Assembly (NCBI GenBank): GCA_937859595.1 | Contig: CALMAH010000031.1 | Location: 1-63,455 of the forward strand | Reading direction: 5' to 3' | Source: an uncultured Acidobacteriota bacterium | GTDB taxonomy: Bacteria > Acidobacteriota > Blastocatellia > Pyrinomonadales > Pyrinomonadaceae | Length of the DNA stretch: 63,455 bases | Shown here: positions 9,404-19,761 of the stretch, one piece after another | Position numbering within the stretch: position 1 is the stretch's first letter | How the letters are laid out: every line of letters begins with the position of its first letter | Made by a program: the position numbers and the translations under genes | Notes under the pieces: model-generated | What the model was told of the DNA's origin: nothing | Seen by the model: the letters and a program-made list of their open reading frames with translations, nothing else | The model's database searches: none

Positions 9404-12400
9404 ATGTTCCGATCTTTGTTATGTCTTGTCATTATCCTTTTCCTGCAGTTTGCTGCAGAAGCCCAAACCAAATTGCTCAGGTTTCCTGATATTCACGGTG
9501 ATCGTGTTGTGTTCAGTTACGGTGGAGACCTTTGGAGTGTTTCATCAAATGGAGGTACCGCAGTTCGGCTGACCGCGCATCCGGGCGTCGAGACCTTTCC
9601 AAAATTCTCGCCGGATGGCCGTTGGATCGCGTTCACAGGCCAATACGATGGAGATGAGCAGGTCTATGTAATGCCGTCGAGCGGAGGCGAGCCCAGGCAG
9701 CTTACTTTCTATCCGTCGCGCGGCCCCTTGGCTCCGAGATGGGGTTACGACAATCAAGTCTACGGCTGGTCCCGCGACGGTAAGATCTTCTTCAGAAGCC
9801 TTCGGGAATCGTGGTCGCTGCCGATCGCAAGGTTGTACACGGTTTCGCCCGAAGGCGGGCCAGTGGAGCCGCTACCAATGCCCGAAGCCGGTTCGGGGGA
9901 CTTTTCCTCGGATGGCACGAAGATGGTCTACTCGCCGCAATCGCGCGATTTCAGGCCGGAGAAACGTTATAGCGGCGGTCAGGCCAATCGGCTTTACATC
10001 TTTGATCTTGCGACGAAGGACGCACGGCGGATCTCGGACAATCAGCGGGCCAACCGGGACGCGATGTGGATCGGGACCACGGTCTATTACATATCGGACA
10101 ACGACGGGAAATTTAACCTCTACGCCTTTGATACGGTCAATGGCCGCACGACCCAGGTGACGAAGAATCGGACCTGGGACATCCGATGGCCGAGTTCAGA
10201 CAGCCAGAGCAAGATCGTTTGGGAACGAGACGGGGAACTGGAGGTTTTCGATGTCGCCACTCGACGATCAAATAAGTTGAATATCACCGTCCCGAATGAC
10301 GGAGTGAACCGAAGGCGACGACAGGCATCGGTGGCAAATCAGATCAGTTCGTTCGGGCTAAGCCCAAAGGGGGAACGCGCCGTCTTCGCCGCCCGGGGCG
10401 ATATTTACTCTGTGCCAATCGAAAAGGGCAGCGTCAGGAATTTGACCAGTTCCTCCGGCGCCCATGACAAGTTGCCCGCATGGTCCCCGGACGGACGCTG
10501 GATCGCATTTATTTCCGACCAGACCGGCGAAGAAGAGGTCTGGATACTGCCTCAGGATGGTTCCGGACCAGCACGGCAAATAACGAGCGGCACCATAGGG
10601 CAAAAATATGCGCCGTCCTGGTCTTCGGACAGCAAGAAACTGCTTTTCAGCGACAAGGATGCGAAGCTCTACACGGTAAATGTTGAAACTCGCCAGTTGC
10701 GGCAAATAGAACAAGCCCGAAACGGGTTGATCACAAACTACGCGTGGTCGCCGAAAGGTAATTTTGTCGCTTATTCAATGCAGACAACCAACGGGCTTAG
10801 TTCCGTTTTTGTATGGAGCGAGGCCGAGGGCAGATCCCGGCGGGTAACCCCCGAAATGTTCAGCGCCGGCAATGCGGCATGGGACCCGAGCGGCGACTAT
10901 CTTTATTTTATCAGCGCCCGCGAGTTCGCTCCGCAGATCTCACAGTCCGAATTCAACTATGCAACTAACCGAATGGCTCAGATCTATTCGCTCGCGTTAA
11001 GGAAGGACGTAAAGCATCCGTTTCCGTTCGAGAGTGATGAGGTCACGGTCGCTGTAGAGAAACCGGCACCGTCGCCAGCAACCAGCCCGTCCCCGGTGGT
11101 GGTATCGCCAACACCGGCGGAAACCAAGGAGACCATCGATTTTGAAGGGATCGAGCGTCGAGCGGTAAAGGTTCCACTTTCGGCAGATAATTATGTGGGC
11201 CTCTCGGCAAATCGGGGGCATCTGGTTTATGTGGTCTCTCCACCGTTCTACTATGGACGGCAGGCGGGCGTCCCGCCTTCGCTGAGGATCTATTCGCTTA
11301 GAGATCGCCGAGAGACCACACTGCTGGCGCCCGGATTTGGCTACACCCTGTCTGTTGATGGTACGAAGCTATTGGCGGCCTCCGCGGGTGGTTCGTTCAG
11401 CCTTATGGACGCGAATTCGACGGGCGAACGAACCCGTAAGGCTGTATCCACGGCCGGCATGGTAACGGAAATAGACCCTGTCGCGGAGTGGAACCAGATC
11501 TTTAGCGAGGCCTGGCGTCGATATAGAGATTGGTTTTATGTCGAAAATATGCACGGTTTTGACTGGGCCCGCATACGGGAGGATTACAGAACATGGCTGC
11601 CTCACGTTGCACACCGCGCAGATCTTAACTATGTGATCGCCGAAATGAGTTCTGAACTGACAGTTCAACATGCATATATCGACGGCGGAGATATGAATCT
11701 GCCACCCAGAATAAGCGTTGCTCTGGCAGGAGCTCGCTTTGAGGCCGACGCGGCTTCGGGACGTTATCGCATAAGCAGAATTTTTGACGGACAGAACGAG
11801 GAGGATATCTATCGCTCACCTCTGACAGAGGTGGGCGTTGACGCTCGGGTAGGCGATTACGTGCTTGCTGTCAATGGAGAAGAGGTTCGCACCGACCGCG
11901 ATATTTATTCATACTTTCGCGGAAGGGCGAATGCGCCTGTGAGGCTTACGCTGAATTCTACTCCATCCCACGAAGGCAGCCGCGAGACGAGTTTTCGCCC
12001 GATCACAAACGAGTCGGATCTTTTTTATCTGGATTGGATCGAGAAAAACCGGAGGCGGGTTAGCGAATTGACAAATGGTCGCGTGGGTTACATTCATATC
12101 CCGGATATGGGGGCCGCCGGCATTCGGGAGTTTATCAAATGGTTCTACCCCCAGTTGAACAAAGAGGGTTTGGTAGTCGATGTCCGTGCGAACGGCGGCG
12201 GGAACGTTTCCCGGATGCTGATCGAACGTCTGAGACGCCAGCTTTTGGGGCTTAACTACCGTCGTGGCGATATCGACCCTACAACATATCCGGACGGTGT
12301 ATTTCGTGGGCCGTTGGTGGCGATCCTGAACGAGAATTCGGCATCTGACGGCGATATATTCCCGCACATGTTTCGCGAAGCAAAGCTCGGGCCGCTGGTT

Positions 12401-12685
12401 GGCAAACGTAGCTGGGGCGGGGTTGTCGGGATCACAAACCGCGGCAACTTGCTCGATGGGGGTGTGGTCAATGTGCCGGAGTTCGCGCTAGCGAACCCCC
12501 GCGGCGAATATATCATCGAGGGATACGGCGTTGACCCGGACATCGAGGTCGAAAACGATCCGCGATCTGTGATCGCCGGGGGCGATCCGCAACTAGAACG
12601 CGCTGTCCAGGAAGTAATGAAGCAATTAACAAGGCCGGTAACGCTTCCGCCCCGTCCGGCTGATCCGATAAGGAATAAGAACTAG
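9404..12685 (+). CDS. Tricorn-like secreted protease (beta-propellers, PDZ, S41 core)
   Basis: The 1093-residue protein opens with a signal peptide (MFRSLLCLVIILFLQFAAEA). WD/PD40-type propeller repeats fill roughly residues 25-560 (repeated FSPDGRWIAF and WSPDGRWIAF motifs). There is then a Pro/Thr-rich linker, a helical C1 region, a PDZ domain (about 800-870) and the C2 S41 core with the catalytic serine in NENSASDGD near residue 978. Tricorn proteases degrade oligopeptides. GGAGG precedes the ATG. The next gene starts on the base after its stop and encodes a peptide-uptake ATPase. Confidence 0.93.
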   Translation: MFRSLLCLVIILFLQFAAEAQTKLLRFPDIHGDRVVFSYGGDLWSVSSNGGTAVRLTAHPGVETFPKFSPDGRWIAFTGQYDGDEQVYVMPSSGGEPRQLTFYPSRGPLAPRWGYDNQVYGWSRDGKIFFRSLRESWSLPIARLYTVSPEGGPVEPLPMPEAGSGDFSSDGTKMVYSPQSRDFRPEKRYSGGQANRLYIFDLATKDARRISDNQRANRDAMWIGTTVYYISDNDGKFNLYAFDTVNGRTTQVTKNRTWDIRWPSSDSQSKIVWERDGELEVFDVATRRSNKLNITVPNDGVNRRRRQASVANQISSFGLSPKGERAVFAARGDIYSVPIEKGSVRNLTSSSGAHDKLPAWSPDGRWIAFISDQTGEEEVWILPQDGSGPARQITSGTIGQKYAPSWSSDSKKLLFSDKDAKLYTVNVETRQLRQIEQARNGLITNYAWSPKGNFVAYSMQTTNGLSSVFVWSEAEGRSRRVTPEMFSAGNAAWDPSGDYLYFISAREFAPQISQSEFNYATNRMAQIYSLALRKDVKHPFPFESDEVTVAVEKPAPSPATSPSPVVVSPTPAETKETIDFEGIERRAVKVPLSADNYVGLSANRGHLVYVVSPPFYYGRQAGVPPSLRIYSLRDRRETTLLAPGFGYTLSVDGTKLLAASAGGSFSLMDANSTGERTRKAVSTAGMVTEIDPVAEWNQIFSEAWRRYRDWFYVENMHGFDWARIREDYRTWLPHVAHRADLNYVIAEMSSELTVQHAYIDGGDMNLPPRISVALAGARFEADAASGRYRISRIFDGQNEEDIYRSPLTEVGVDARVGDYVLAVNGEEVRTDRDIYSYFRGRANAPVRLTLNSTPSHEGSRETSFRPITNESDLFYLDWIEKNRRRVSELTNGRVGYIHIPDMGAAGIREFIKWFYPQLNKEGLVVDVRANGGGNVSRMLIERLRRQLLGLNYRRGDIDPTTYPDGVFRGPLVAILNENSASDGDIFPHMFREAKLGPLVGKRSWGGVVGITNRGNLLDGGVVNVPEFALANPRGEYIIEGYGVDPDIEVENDPRSVIAGGDPQLERAVQEVMKQLTRPVTLPPRPADPIRNKN

Positions 12686-13714
12686 ATGCCGAGACTGCTT
12701 GAGGTCAGTGCACTTCAAACCCACTTCCCAACCCGTGCCGGGTTAGTAAGGGCGGTGAATGATGTTAGTTTTCACGTTAACGAGGGCGAGTTGGTGGGGC
12801 TGGTCGGTGAATCCGGCTGCGGAAAATCGATCACGGCACTTTCCATAATGCGGCTGATATATCCTCCGGGCAAGATAGCCGGCGGCTCCATCCGCTTCAA
12901 AGGTGAGGAACTGACCACAGCAAGTTACGAACGGCTTCGGCAAATACGCGGTAATGACATTGCGATGATCTTCCAGGACCCGATGACCTCGCTCAATCCT
13001 GTTTTCACGGTGGGCGATCAGATCGCGGAGGCACTGCGGCTGCACCGAAAGATCAGCAAAAAAGAAGCTTGGCAAGCGGCGATCGAAGCGATGAAGGAAG
13101 TGGCAATACCTTCGCCGGAACTGCGTGTAAATGATTATCCGCACCAATTATCGGGTGGGATGCGTCAACGGGTTATGATCGCAATGGCTCTCGCCTGCGA
13201 CCCGGAATTGCTGATCGCCGACGAGCCGACCACAGCACTCGATGTAACCATACAGGCCCAGATATTGGAACTTCTCGACGGACTTCGAAAGAGCAGGATG
13301 CTTGCGGTTCTCTTGATAACTCACGATCTTGGGGTGGTTGCAGAAGTGGCCGACCGCGTATGTGTAATGTATACGGGCAAGATAGTTGAGGAATCGGGCG
13401 TCGCCGAGCTCTTCGAGCAACCGAAACATCCATACACGCAGGGATTGCTGCGTTCGGTTCCAAAACTAGGCTCTGACACAGACGAAATAAAGCGCCGCCT
13501 GCAGACGATCGAGGGTGTGGTACCAAGCCCGACTGAATTGCCACCCGGGTGCCATTTTGAACCCAGATGTGCTTTCGCGAAGGATGAATGCCGGCTTGGC
13601 GAGATCCCTCTGTTTGAGATTTCGGAGGGGGTCAGGGTTCGATGCGTTCTTTTTGATGGCGACGTGGCGAATGATGAAGTCCATGAACACAGTATTCCTG
13701 CGGCGAATGGTTGA
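12686..13714 (+). CDS. Oligopeptide/dipeptide ABC transporter ATP-binding protein (OppD/DppD type)
   Basis: The 342-residue ATPase has Walker A GESGCGKS, signature LSGGMRQR, Walker [13 protein letters not shown] and the C-terminal cysteine-containing segment ([14 protein letters not shown]) specific to peptide-family ATPases. It energises oligopeptide import at the inner membrane. Its ATG directly abuts the stop of the tricorn-like protease, so the two are almost certainly co-transcribed. No permease or binding-protein gene is present in the operon; partners must be encoded elsewhere. Confidence 0.93.
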   Translation: MPRLLEVSALQTHFPTRAGLVRAVNDVSFHVNEGELVGLVGESGCGKSITALSIMRLIYPPGKIAGGSIRFKGEELTTASYERLRQIRGNDIAMIFQDPMTSLNPVFTVGDQIAEALRLHRKISKKEAWQAAIEAMKEVAIPSPELRVNDYPHQLSGGMRQRVMIAMALACDPELLIADEPTTALDVTIQAQILELLDGLRKSRMLAVLLITHDLGVVAEVADRVCVMYTGKIVEESGVAELFEQPKHPYTQGLLRSVPKLGSDTDEIKRRLQTIEGVVPSPTELPPGCHFEPRCAFAKDECRLGEIPLFEISEGVRVRCVLFDGDVANDEVHEHSIPAANG

Positions 13715-14198
13715 GGGTGATCTCGAAGAACTGGCCGAACGTTACCACACCAGCCGCAAGCATTTAGCTCATTTTGCTCAAGTTCGATTCGATCAGGAGC
13801 GTTTTGACAGAATGCTGAAGCACGCCGGATCGGAGACGGACGAGTACTTTTTGCTGTGCCGCGGGGAGGACAATGCGATTGCCGGAAGTATACATCTTTC
13901 CCAGATTGTCCGCGGGCCGTTCAAGAATGCCGTTCTTGGTTATCAGCTCTTTTCGGGTTTTACCGGTAAGGGCTATATGACACTCGGGGTTGGACTTATG
14001 TTGCGAGTCGCATTCAGAGGCCTTGCGCTTCATCGCGTCGAGGCGAATGTACAACCCGACAACGTGTCATCGATTTCTGTTTTGAAACGATGTGGTTTTT
14101 TGTATGAAGGGTTTTCTCGACGATATCTAAAGATCGGCGGGCGTTGGCGCGACCACGAGCGTTGGGCGATAATCAAAGAGAACTGGAAACCGGAATAG
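13683..14198 (+). CDS. GNAT-family N-acetyltransferase (RimJ/RimL-like)
   Basis: The 171-residue protein shows the RimL-type pattern. [19 protein letters not shown] stands for the acetyl-CoA loop, then [21 protein letters not shown] and [21 protein letters not shown] at the end. It probably transfers acetyl groups to an amine such as a protein N-terminus or amino acid. It overlaps the 3' end of the OppD-like gene by about 32 bases; in-frame ATGs at 13671 and 13674 are alternatives. It is sandwiched between the two transporter ATPases. Confidence 0.85.
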   Translation: MNTVFLRRMVEGDLEELAERYHTSRKHLAHFAQVRFDQERFDRMLKHAGSETDEYFLLCRGEDNAIAGSIHLSQIVRGPFKNAVLGYQLFSGFTGKGYMTLGVGLMLRVAFRGLALHRVEANVQPDNVSSISVLKRCGFLYEGFSRRYLKIGGRWRDHERWAIIKENWKPE

Positions 14199-14200
14199 TA

Positions 14201-15181
14201 ATGGGATCATCCGCTGTAACGACTCAAGACGAGGCCCTTCTAGAGGTAAACGATCTGGTCAAGTATTTTCCTGTCGAGAACACCGACGATTTTGTACGCG
14301 CGGTGGACGGCGTTTCGTTCGAAATAATCGCCGGGGAGACTTTGGGGCTGGTGGGCGAATCCGGCTGCGGCAAGTCGACCGTCGGACGATGTTTGCTTCG
14401 ACTCCATGAACCGACGAGCGGCGAAGTGTTGTTCGAGGGACACGACATAGTCGGTTTGCCGCATCGGCAGATGCAGGCCCTGCGGCGGGAAATGCAGATA
14501 ATATTTCAGGATCCGTATTCAAGCCTCAACCCGCGAATGAGCATCAGGAATATAATTTCCGAGCCGCTAAAGATACACGGAATCGGGAACCGCGGAGAAC
14601 AGAAAGCGAGGGTTGCCGATCTTCTCACAAAGGTTGGGCTAGACCCAAAATACATGGATCGCTACGCTCACGAGTTTTCGGGAGGGCAGCGGCAGAGGAT
14701 CGGTATCGCGAGGGCCCTGGCCCTAAATCCGAAGTTGATCATCTGTGACGAGCCTGTCTCGGCCCTGGACGTTTCTGTTCAGGCACAGGTTGTCAACTTG
14801 CTCGAGGATCTCCAATATGAGTTTGGACTGACGTATCTTTTCATTTCGCACGGACTAGCCGTTGTGGAGCATATCTCAGACCGCGTCGCCGTGATGTATC
14901 TTGGGAAGATCGTTGAAATCGCTGACGCATTGGAGCTCTACGAGAACCCGCTGCATCCTTATACTCAGGCCCTCTTGTCAGCGATTCCGGTGCCCGATCC
15001 AAAAGCGAAGCGTGAGCGCATTGTCCTTTCCGGCGACGTGCCAACTCCGATCAACCCACCTTCCGGCTGCCGATTTCGTACACGGTGCCCGATCGCGATC
15101 CCCGAATGCGCAGAGATCGAGCCGGAACTAAAAGATCAAGGAAATCGACATTTGGCCGCATGTATTCGTATCGACTCATAA
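14201..15181 (+). CDS. Oligopeptide/dipeptide ABC transporter ATP-binding protein (OppF/DppF type)
   Basis: The 326-residue ATPase carries Walker A GESGCGKS, signature [10 protein letters not shown], Walker [13 protein letters not shown] and the peptide-family C-terminus ([14 protein letters not shown]). It pairs with the OppD-type ATPase upstream. The ATG at 14201 lies two bases after the acetyltransferase stop; an earlier in-frame ATG at 14144 would overlap that gene and adds an unconserved leader. The duplicated ATPases behind a tricorn-like protease point to coupled peptide breakdown and uptake. Confidence 0.92.
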   Translation: MGSSAVTTQDEALLEVNDLVKYFPVENTDDFVRAVDGVSFEIIAGETLGLVGESGCGKSTVGRCLLRLHEPTSGEVLFEGHDIVGLPHRQMQALRREMQIIFQDPYSSLNPRMSIRNIISEPLKIHGIGNRGEQKARVADLLTKVGLDPKYMDRYAHEFSGGQRQRIGIARALALNPKLIICDEPVSALDVSVQAQVVNLLEDLQYEFGLTYLFISHGLAVVEHISDRVAVMYLGKIVEIADALELYENPLHPYTQALLSAIPVPDPKAKRERIVLSGDVPTPINPPSGCRFRTRCPIAIPECAEIEPELKDQGNRHLAACIRIDS

Positions 15182-15285
15182 CGGACGGCCGGGTCTTCCA
15201 AATACCTGAAACATCTTGCCTTCTGCAGGCGTAAGCAATAACGATCTACCCGAATTAACGATTAATTGCCGATTGTGAGGACGAA

Positions 15286-16209
15286 ATGAATCTATACGCA
15301 GGGATCGCGATAGCTGTAGCCGGAGTACTGTTGGCGGTGTTTGGTGTTCTGGGCATTGTCCCGGGATCGACCCAACCCGGGGTGTTTGGCGTCCTGGGCG
15401 GTCTTCTGATCGTCGGACTCAGTTTTATAAAGAGGCCGGATACGAACGGTGAAGAGAGGGTCCCGACCGCCTCGACACTAATTGACGTTTTCTTTTCACC
15501 GGCAGCCGCTTTTCGTAGCCTCCGGACTCATCCAAGGTGGTTGGTTGCGGTGCTGATAATGGTAGGGATGTCAGTTGCGTACACTAATCTCTTTATGCTC
15601 CGGCTTACGCCTGAGCGGGTTACCAACTTCACGATCGACAAAACCCTTGAAATGTCGATCCTCACAGATGACGCTCGGGCGCAGATAGAGAGCGGTCGTT
15701 CGAAGGCTATCGAAGATGCGAAGAGCCCGGTGACCCGAGCGGGGCAGGCGGCTTCAAGCTTTGCCGGGCATCTTTTCGGTTACGCGTTTCTGGCGGCCAT
15801 CTTCTTCCTTTTTGCTTTGGCGCTAGGCGGACAGATGAATTACTGGCAGGCGTTCTCAGTCGCGGTTTACGGTGCCTTTCCTGTAGCTGTTATCCGCTTT
15901 GTTCTCAACTCGGTGATATTGTTCGTGAAGGATCCAAGCGAAATCCATCCGATCACAGGCCAGACGTCGCTCATCCAGGACAACCTTGGTTTCCTGCTTA
16001 ACCCGGCGGACAGTCCTGTTATCTATGTGCTCCTCTCAACCATAGGTCTTCTTGGACTGTATTGGGTTTGGCTGAACGCGGTCGGAATGGCGAATGCCGG
16101 CGAAAAGGTCAGCCCATCTACGGGCTGGACAGCATCAGTATCGGTCTATGTATTGATGGTCTTGTTGGCAGTAGTTTCGGCTTGGATGTTCCCGGGGTTC
16201 ATCAGCTAA
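15286..16209 (+). CDS. Yip1-family multispan membrane protein
   Basis: The 307-residue protein begins with two hydrophobic helices. A Yip1-like domain follows from about residue 60 (SPAAAFRSLRTHPRWLVAVLI), with four more transmembrane segments and a soluble loop at about 105-150. Bacterial Yip1-domain proteins are common in acidobacteria, and their function is unknown. It is the last gene of the rightward tricorn unit, 104 bases after the OppF-type gene, and may have its own promoter. Confidence 0.7.
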   Translation: MNLYAGIAIAVAGVLLAVFGVLGIVPGSTQPGVFGVLGGLLIVGLSFIKRPDTNGEERVPTASTLIDVFFSPAAAFRSLRTHPRWLVAVLIMVGMSVAYTNLFMLRLTPERVTNFTIDKTLEMSILTDDARAQIESGRSKAIEDAKSPVTRAGQAASSFAGHLFGYAFLAAIFFLFALALGGQMNYWQAFSVAVYGAFPVAVIRFVLNSVILFVKDPSEIHPITGQTSLIQDNLGFLLNPADSPVIYVLLSTIGLLGLYWVWLNAVGMANAGEKVSPSTGWTASVSVYVLMVLLAVVSAWMFPGFIS

Positions 16210-16247
16210 GACCATTGGCAAAACACAGACGGGGCCCTTAGCCGGAA

Positions 16248-17414
16248 TCATTCGTAGCGAAGGGCCTCGATCGGGTCCAGTCCTGCGGCTTTCCATGCGG
16301 GCCATAATCCAAATCCCACGCCGATGCCAACACTGGCAAGAAATCCCGCGGGAGGCGCCCACCATGGAACGTAGGATGGAAACACCAACGCGATCAAAAG
16401 TGTAAGTCCCCAACCGATCGCGAGGCCCATAAGCCCGCCAAATCCTGTTAAGGTTCCGGCTTCGATCAGGAATTGGACCAGAATATCGCTTTTTCGGGCG
16501 CCGACCGCCTTTCTGATGCCGATCTCGCGAGTACGTTCGGTGACGGAGACAAGCATGATATTCATAACCCCGATACCGCCGATCAATAGCCCGATCGACG
16601 AGATCACAACCATTGCGATCGCAACTCCGGCCGTGATCGATTGGAATTGATCAATAATGCTATCTGCGGTGGCCGTGGAAAAATTATTCTTTTCGCCGAA
16701 TCTTACGTTTCGTCGTATTCTTAGCAGGTCTTCTACCTGGTCACGGGCCTGCTGAAGCCGCCCTTCACGGGCAACCGCAAGAATAAAAAGGTCCTCTGCG
16801 TTGGGTTTTATCCTCCGAGCGGCCTCGAACGGCATAAATATCGTGTTGCTTTCGTCATTGTTTCCACCACCCCCGCCGCCGAACAATTGTTCCTTCTTTT
16901 GGAGTCGGCCGATAATAGTAAACTGTCGCCCGTTTATGTCTAGCGTCTGACCGAGCGGATTCTCATATGGGAAAAACGTTTCCTTGACGGAGTCGCCGAT
17001 AAGAATGACATCTCTCCTGAAGTCATTCTCGGCCTCGGTGAACCATCTTCCGTCCATCAGGACCTGCGTGTCCGTTTGCTCTAGTTCAGGCAGAGTGCCG
17101 CTTATTCGAATATTTGATGTCTGTTTTCCCATGCGGGAAACCACGGTCGGATTGCCGAAAAAACCGCTCGAGACGTCCAGAAAAGGAATCGCCGTTTCCA
17201 TCTCGGAGAGCTGACGTATCGCAAAAACATCGTCTATGGTCAGATTCGGCCTCGTTCTTTCCTCTTGGGAAGGCCTTCCGAATCTAATACCGAGGTCCAT
17301 CTTGTAAATGAAGATGGAACGGGTTCCAAACGATCTTACTTGTTCCTCGACGGCCAGATTTATTCCGCTGATGATGGATGAGATCAGCATTACCGTGATA
17401 ACCCCGACCAGCAC
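16248..17414 (-). pseudogene. MacB-type ABC permease, N-terminus missing
   Basis: The 388-residue frame carries most of a MacB/FtsX-like permease. It has a large periplasmic domain (about 40-260), then three helices with the hallmark GGIGVMNIMLVSVTERTREI and the terminal WPAWKAAGLDPIEALRYE. It starts in the middle of what should be the first transmembrane helix (VLVGVITVMLISSIISGIN); the conserved basic segment before that helix is absent. It overlaps the upstream permease fragment by 25 bases in another frame. I read it as the second of two tandem permeases, damaged by a deletion. Confidence 0.75.
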
Positions 17415-18223
17415 GCCGAACCGAAATTGTCCTTTTCGCCGCTGGAGATCCGTCGCTTTATGCGCATAAGGGTTCTTGCTTCCTCAACCGCGTCTTCGAT
17501 GCGGACCCCTTCCCGCGGTTTGACCACGAAAAAAGGGGCACGCTGAAAACGGAGGCCACCGAAATTTGCTCCGAAAGTGTTCAGCGGCAATTGAACAAAA
17601 CTGTCCTGGGGAATACCGAAAACAGTGCCCTTAGCCGTTTGGATTCCGACCACGCGGTAATTTATACCTTGAATGCTTATCTCGCCGCCGACCGCACCGC
17701 CACGCGGAAAGAGGCTGTTTGCGACGTCCATTCCAATGAACGCTACGCGAACCGAACCGCGATTCTCGGCGTCAGTGAAGAAACGTCCTTCGGCGATGTC
17801 TATATTCTCGATCTCGCCGATCACCGGTTCGGCTCCCCTGATGGATACGTCAACAAGAGTCTCCGAACCGACGCGTATATCGCGAACCATATTGCCCGCC
17901 TTCGCGCCGATAGAGTCGAGAAGCTGGGAACGCTCTCGAAGGAAATCGAGTTCATCAAAGCTGAGCTCTTTGTTACGACGCTGAGCCGCTGCGATAGAAT
18001 CCGTATCCTTAAAATCGTCAAAATTGAATCGTTGAATGTTGAACGTATTTGACCCGATGCCGGCAATCTTCTCATCGACATATGAATTGAAGCCCTGCAA
18101 CAGGGACAATACGATCATAAAAGCCGTCATTCCGATGATCATCCCCAATAGTGTGAGGAAGGAACGCAACTTGTGCGCCCAAATGGCTGAGACGGCCAGT
18201 TTTAAAGTTTCGAAAACATTCAT
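17390..18223 (-). pseudogene. MacB-type ABC permease, C-terminus missing
   Basis: The frame begins with a typical MacB N-terminus (MNVFETLKLAVSAIWAHKLR, then the first helix) and contains the periplasmic domain as far as SGEKDNFG. It then runs out of frame into the next permease (SACWSGLSR, stop). The last third of the family, with three helices and the GGIGVMN signature, is missing. Upstream genes encode the matching ATPase and adaptor, so an intact copy would have been part of an export system. Confidence 0.78.
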
Positions 18224-18282
18224 CGACAACCACGACAAAAAACAACGCTAAGACAATAATACGCGAAAAGGCCGAACAAGGT

Positions 18283-18987
18283 TTAAGCCGTGCGGCCGGA
18301 AATCAACTTTGCGAGCGACGCCAGGTGGCAAAACAGCACGATCGGGACAACGATGGTGGGTAGCCAAATGAATGGAAAATAGAGGATGCCTACATTGGGT
18401 CGATCAAATGCGATCGTCTGGATCGGCGATGGTACAGCGAGAGCGGCGGTGGTGACGATGACCGCTAGCAATAAGAGTGCGCCAAGGTTCCAGACTATCA
18501 ACAGGCTCCTTTTTGTTGCACCTCCCTTAAATGCGATCAGGTAAACGACTACCGCTGAAATGCCCGAAAGGATGTCAAAATTATGGCCTTCGTAGGTCAT
18601 CTGGACGGGAACCGCGCCTTCAACGTACAAACGGTGGAGCACGTACTCGACCGGGAGCCTAATTGCGTGGAGTATCGTGAGTGTAGGGATTGGCAGCCGA
18701 TAAACGAGACTTTCCTTTGCGTAAGCAAGCAGAGAAACCAACACAACCACCGCAGGCAAAACACCGAAAATTACGATCCTTGGAGGGAATGATCCGAAAT
18801 CCCGGTAAAAACCACCGATACCAAGTATGGCTTGAAACATCATCCAGAAAGGGATGATGAAGATTACAAACTTCGTTGAGAAACTACTCGAATCGGCTTT
18901 TCTAACTGCCGAAAGGAATATCCCTACGGTCAGGACTACTGCGGCCGCAAAGAGGACCGATGTCAAGAGCGAGATCGAGGCCATCAC
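18283..18987 (-). CDS. Multispan membrane protein of unknown function in the export operon
   Basis: The 234-residue product has about seven hydrophobic segments and few charged loops. I do not recognise a family. Its ATG overlaps the stop of the ABC ATPase gene as ATGA (18984-18987), so it is translated with that gene. The position between ATPase and permeases suggests an accessory role in the exporter or in signalling to it (inference). Confidence 0.75.
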   Translation of the reverse strand: MMASISLLTSVLFAAAVVLTVGIFLSAVRKADSSSFSTKFVIFIIPFWMMFQAILGIGGFYRDFGSFPPRIVIFGVLPAVVVLVSLLAYAKESLVYRLPIPTLTILHAIRLPVEYVLHRLYVEGAVPVQMTYEGHNFDILSGISAVVVYLIAFKGGATKRSLLIVWNLGALLLLAVIVTTAALAVPSPIQTIAFDRPNVGILYFPFIWLPTIVVPIVLFCHLASLAKLISGRTA

Positions 18988-19742
18988 CGAACCCGTTCAT
19001 CGCTCTCAATTTGACCATCTCTGATCGTTATAACCCGGTGGGCGCGTTCGGCGACTTCCTGCTCATGGGTGACAACTATGATCGTGTTTCCTTCCTCATG
19101 AAGCTTTTCGAAAAGCCCCATGATCTCCTGGCTAGTTTTGGTGTCGAGAGCACCGGTGGGTTCGTCCGCAAGCAGGATCGACGGATGATTCACCAACGCA
19201 CGGGCGATCGCAACGCGTTGTCGTTGGCCGCCAGACAATTCGTTCGGCTTATGGAGTACTCTATCTCCTAGCTCTACTGATTCGAGTGCGGCTTGTGCCT
19301 TGTCGTGCCGTTCCGCCGCCCGCATTCCGGCATAGATCAGCGGAAGCTCGACGTTATGGAGAGCCGTTGCCCGGGCCAAGAGGTTGAATGTCTGAAAAAC
19401 GAACCCGATCTCCTTGTTCCTGATCCGTGCCAATTCGTCGTCGCTCATATCGGAGACGAGTTGGCCATTGATCCAGTAATCACCCTTGGTCGGCGAATCA
19501 AGACATCCGATCAGGTTCATAAGCGTGGATTTTCCCGATCCGGATGGGCCGATTATCGCGAGATACTCTCCCTTCGTGACCTCAAACGAAACATCGCGAA
19601 GAGCATGAAGTTGTTCAACGCCCATCTGATACGTCTTCCAGATATTTCGCATCAGGATAAGGGAAGTCGCCGTCTCGCGCACCTCCCCTCCGTTAGCTAC
19701 GTGCTCGGCCTGGCCGTTCGCGTTTTCCATGAACTTATACAT
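18984..19742 (-). CDS. MacB/LolD-type ABC transporter ATPase
   Basis: The 252-residue ATPase has Walker [10 protein letters not shown]-loop FQTFNLL, signature [15 protein letters not shown], Walker [13 protein letters not shown] and the H-loop [12 protein letters not shown]. These belong to the MacB/LolD/FtsE branch, which powers mechanotransmission-type export or lipoprotein release rather than classical transport. It lies 19 bases after the adaptor gene. An in-frame ATG at 19730 is an alternative start. Confidence 0.93.
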   Translation of the reverse strand: MYKFMENANGQAEHVANGGEVRETATSLILMRNIWKTYQMGVEQLHALRDVSFEVTKGEYLAIIGPSGSGKSTLMNLIGCLDSPTKGDYWINGQLVSDMSDDELARIRNKEIGFVFQTFNLLARATALHNVELPLIYAGMRAAERHDKAQAALESVELGDRVLHKPNELSGGQRQRVAIARALVNHPSILLADEPTGALDTKTSQEIMGLFEKLHEEGNTIIVVTHEQEVAERAHRVITIRDGQIESDERVR

Positions 19743-19761
19743 ATCGGCGTTCCCCGAACGA

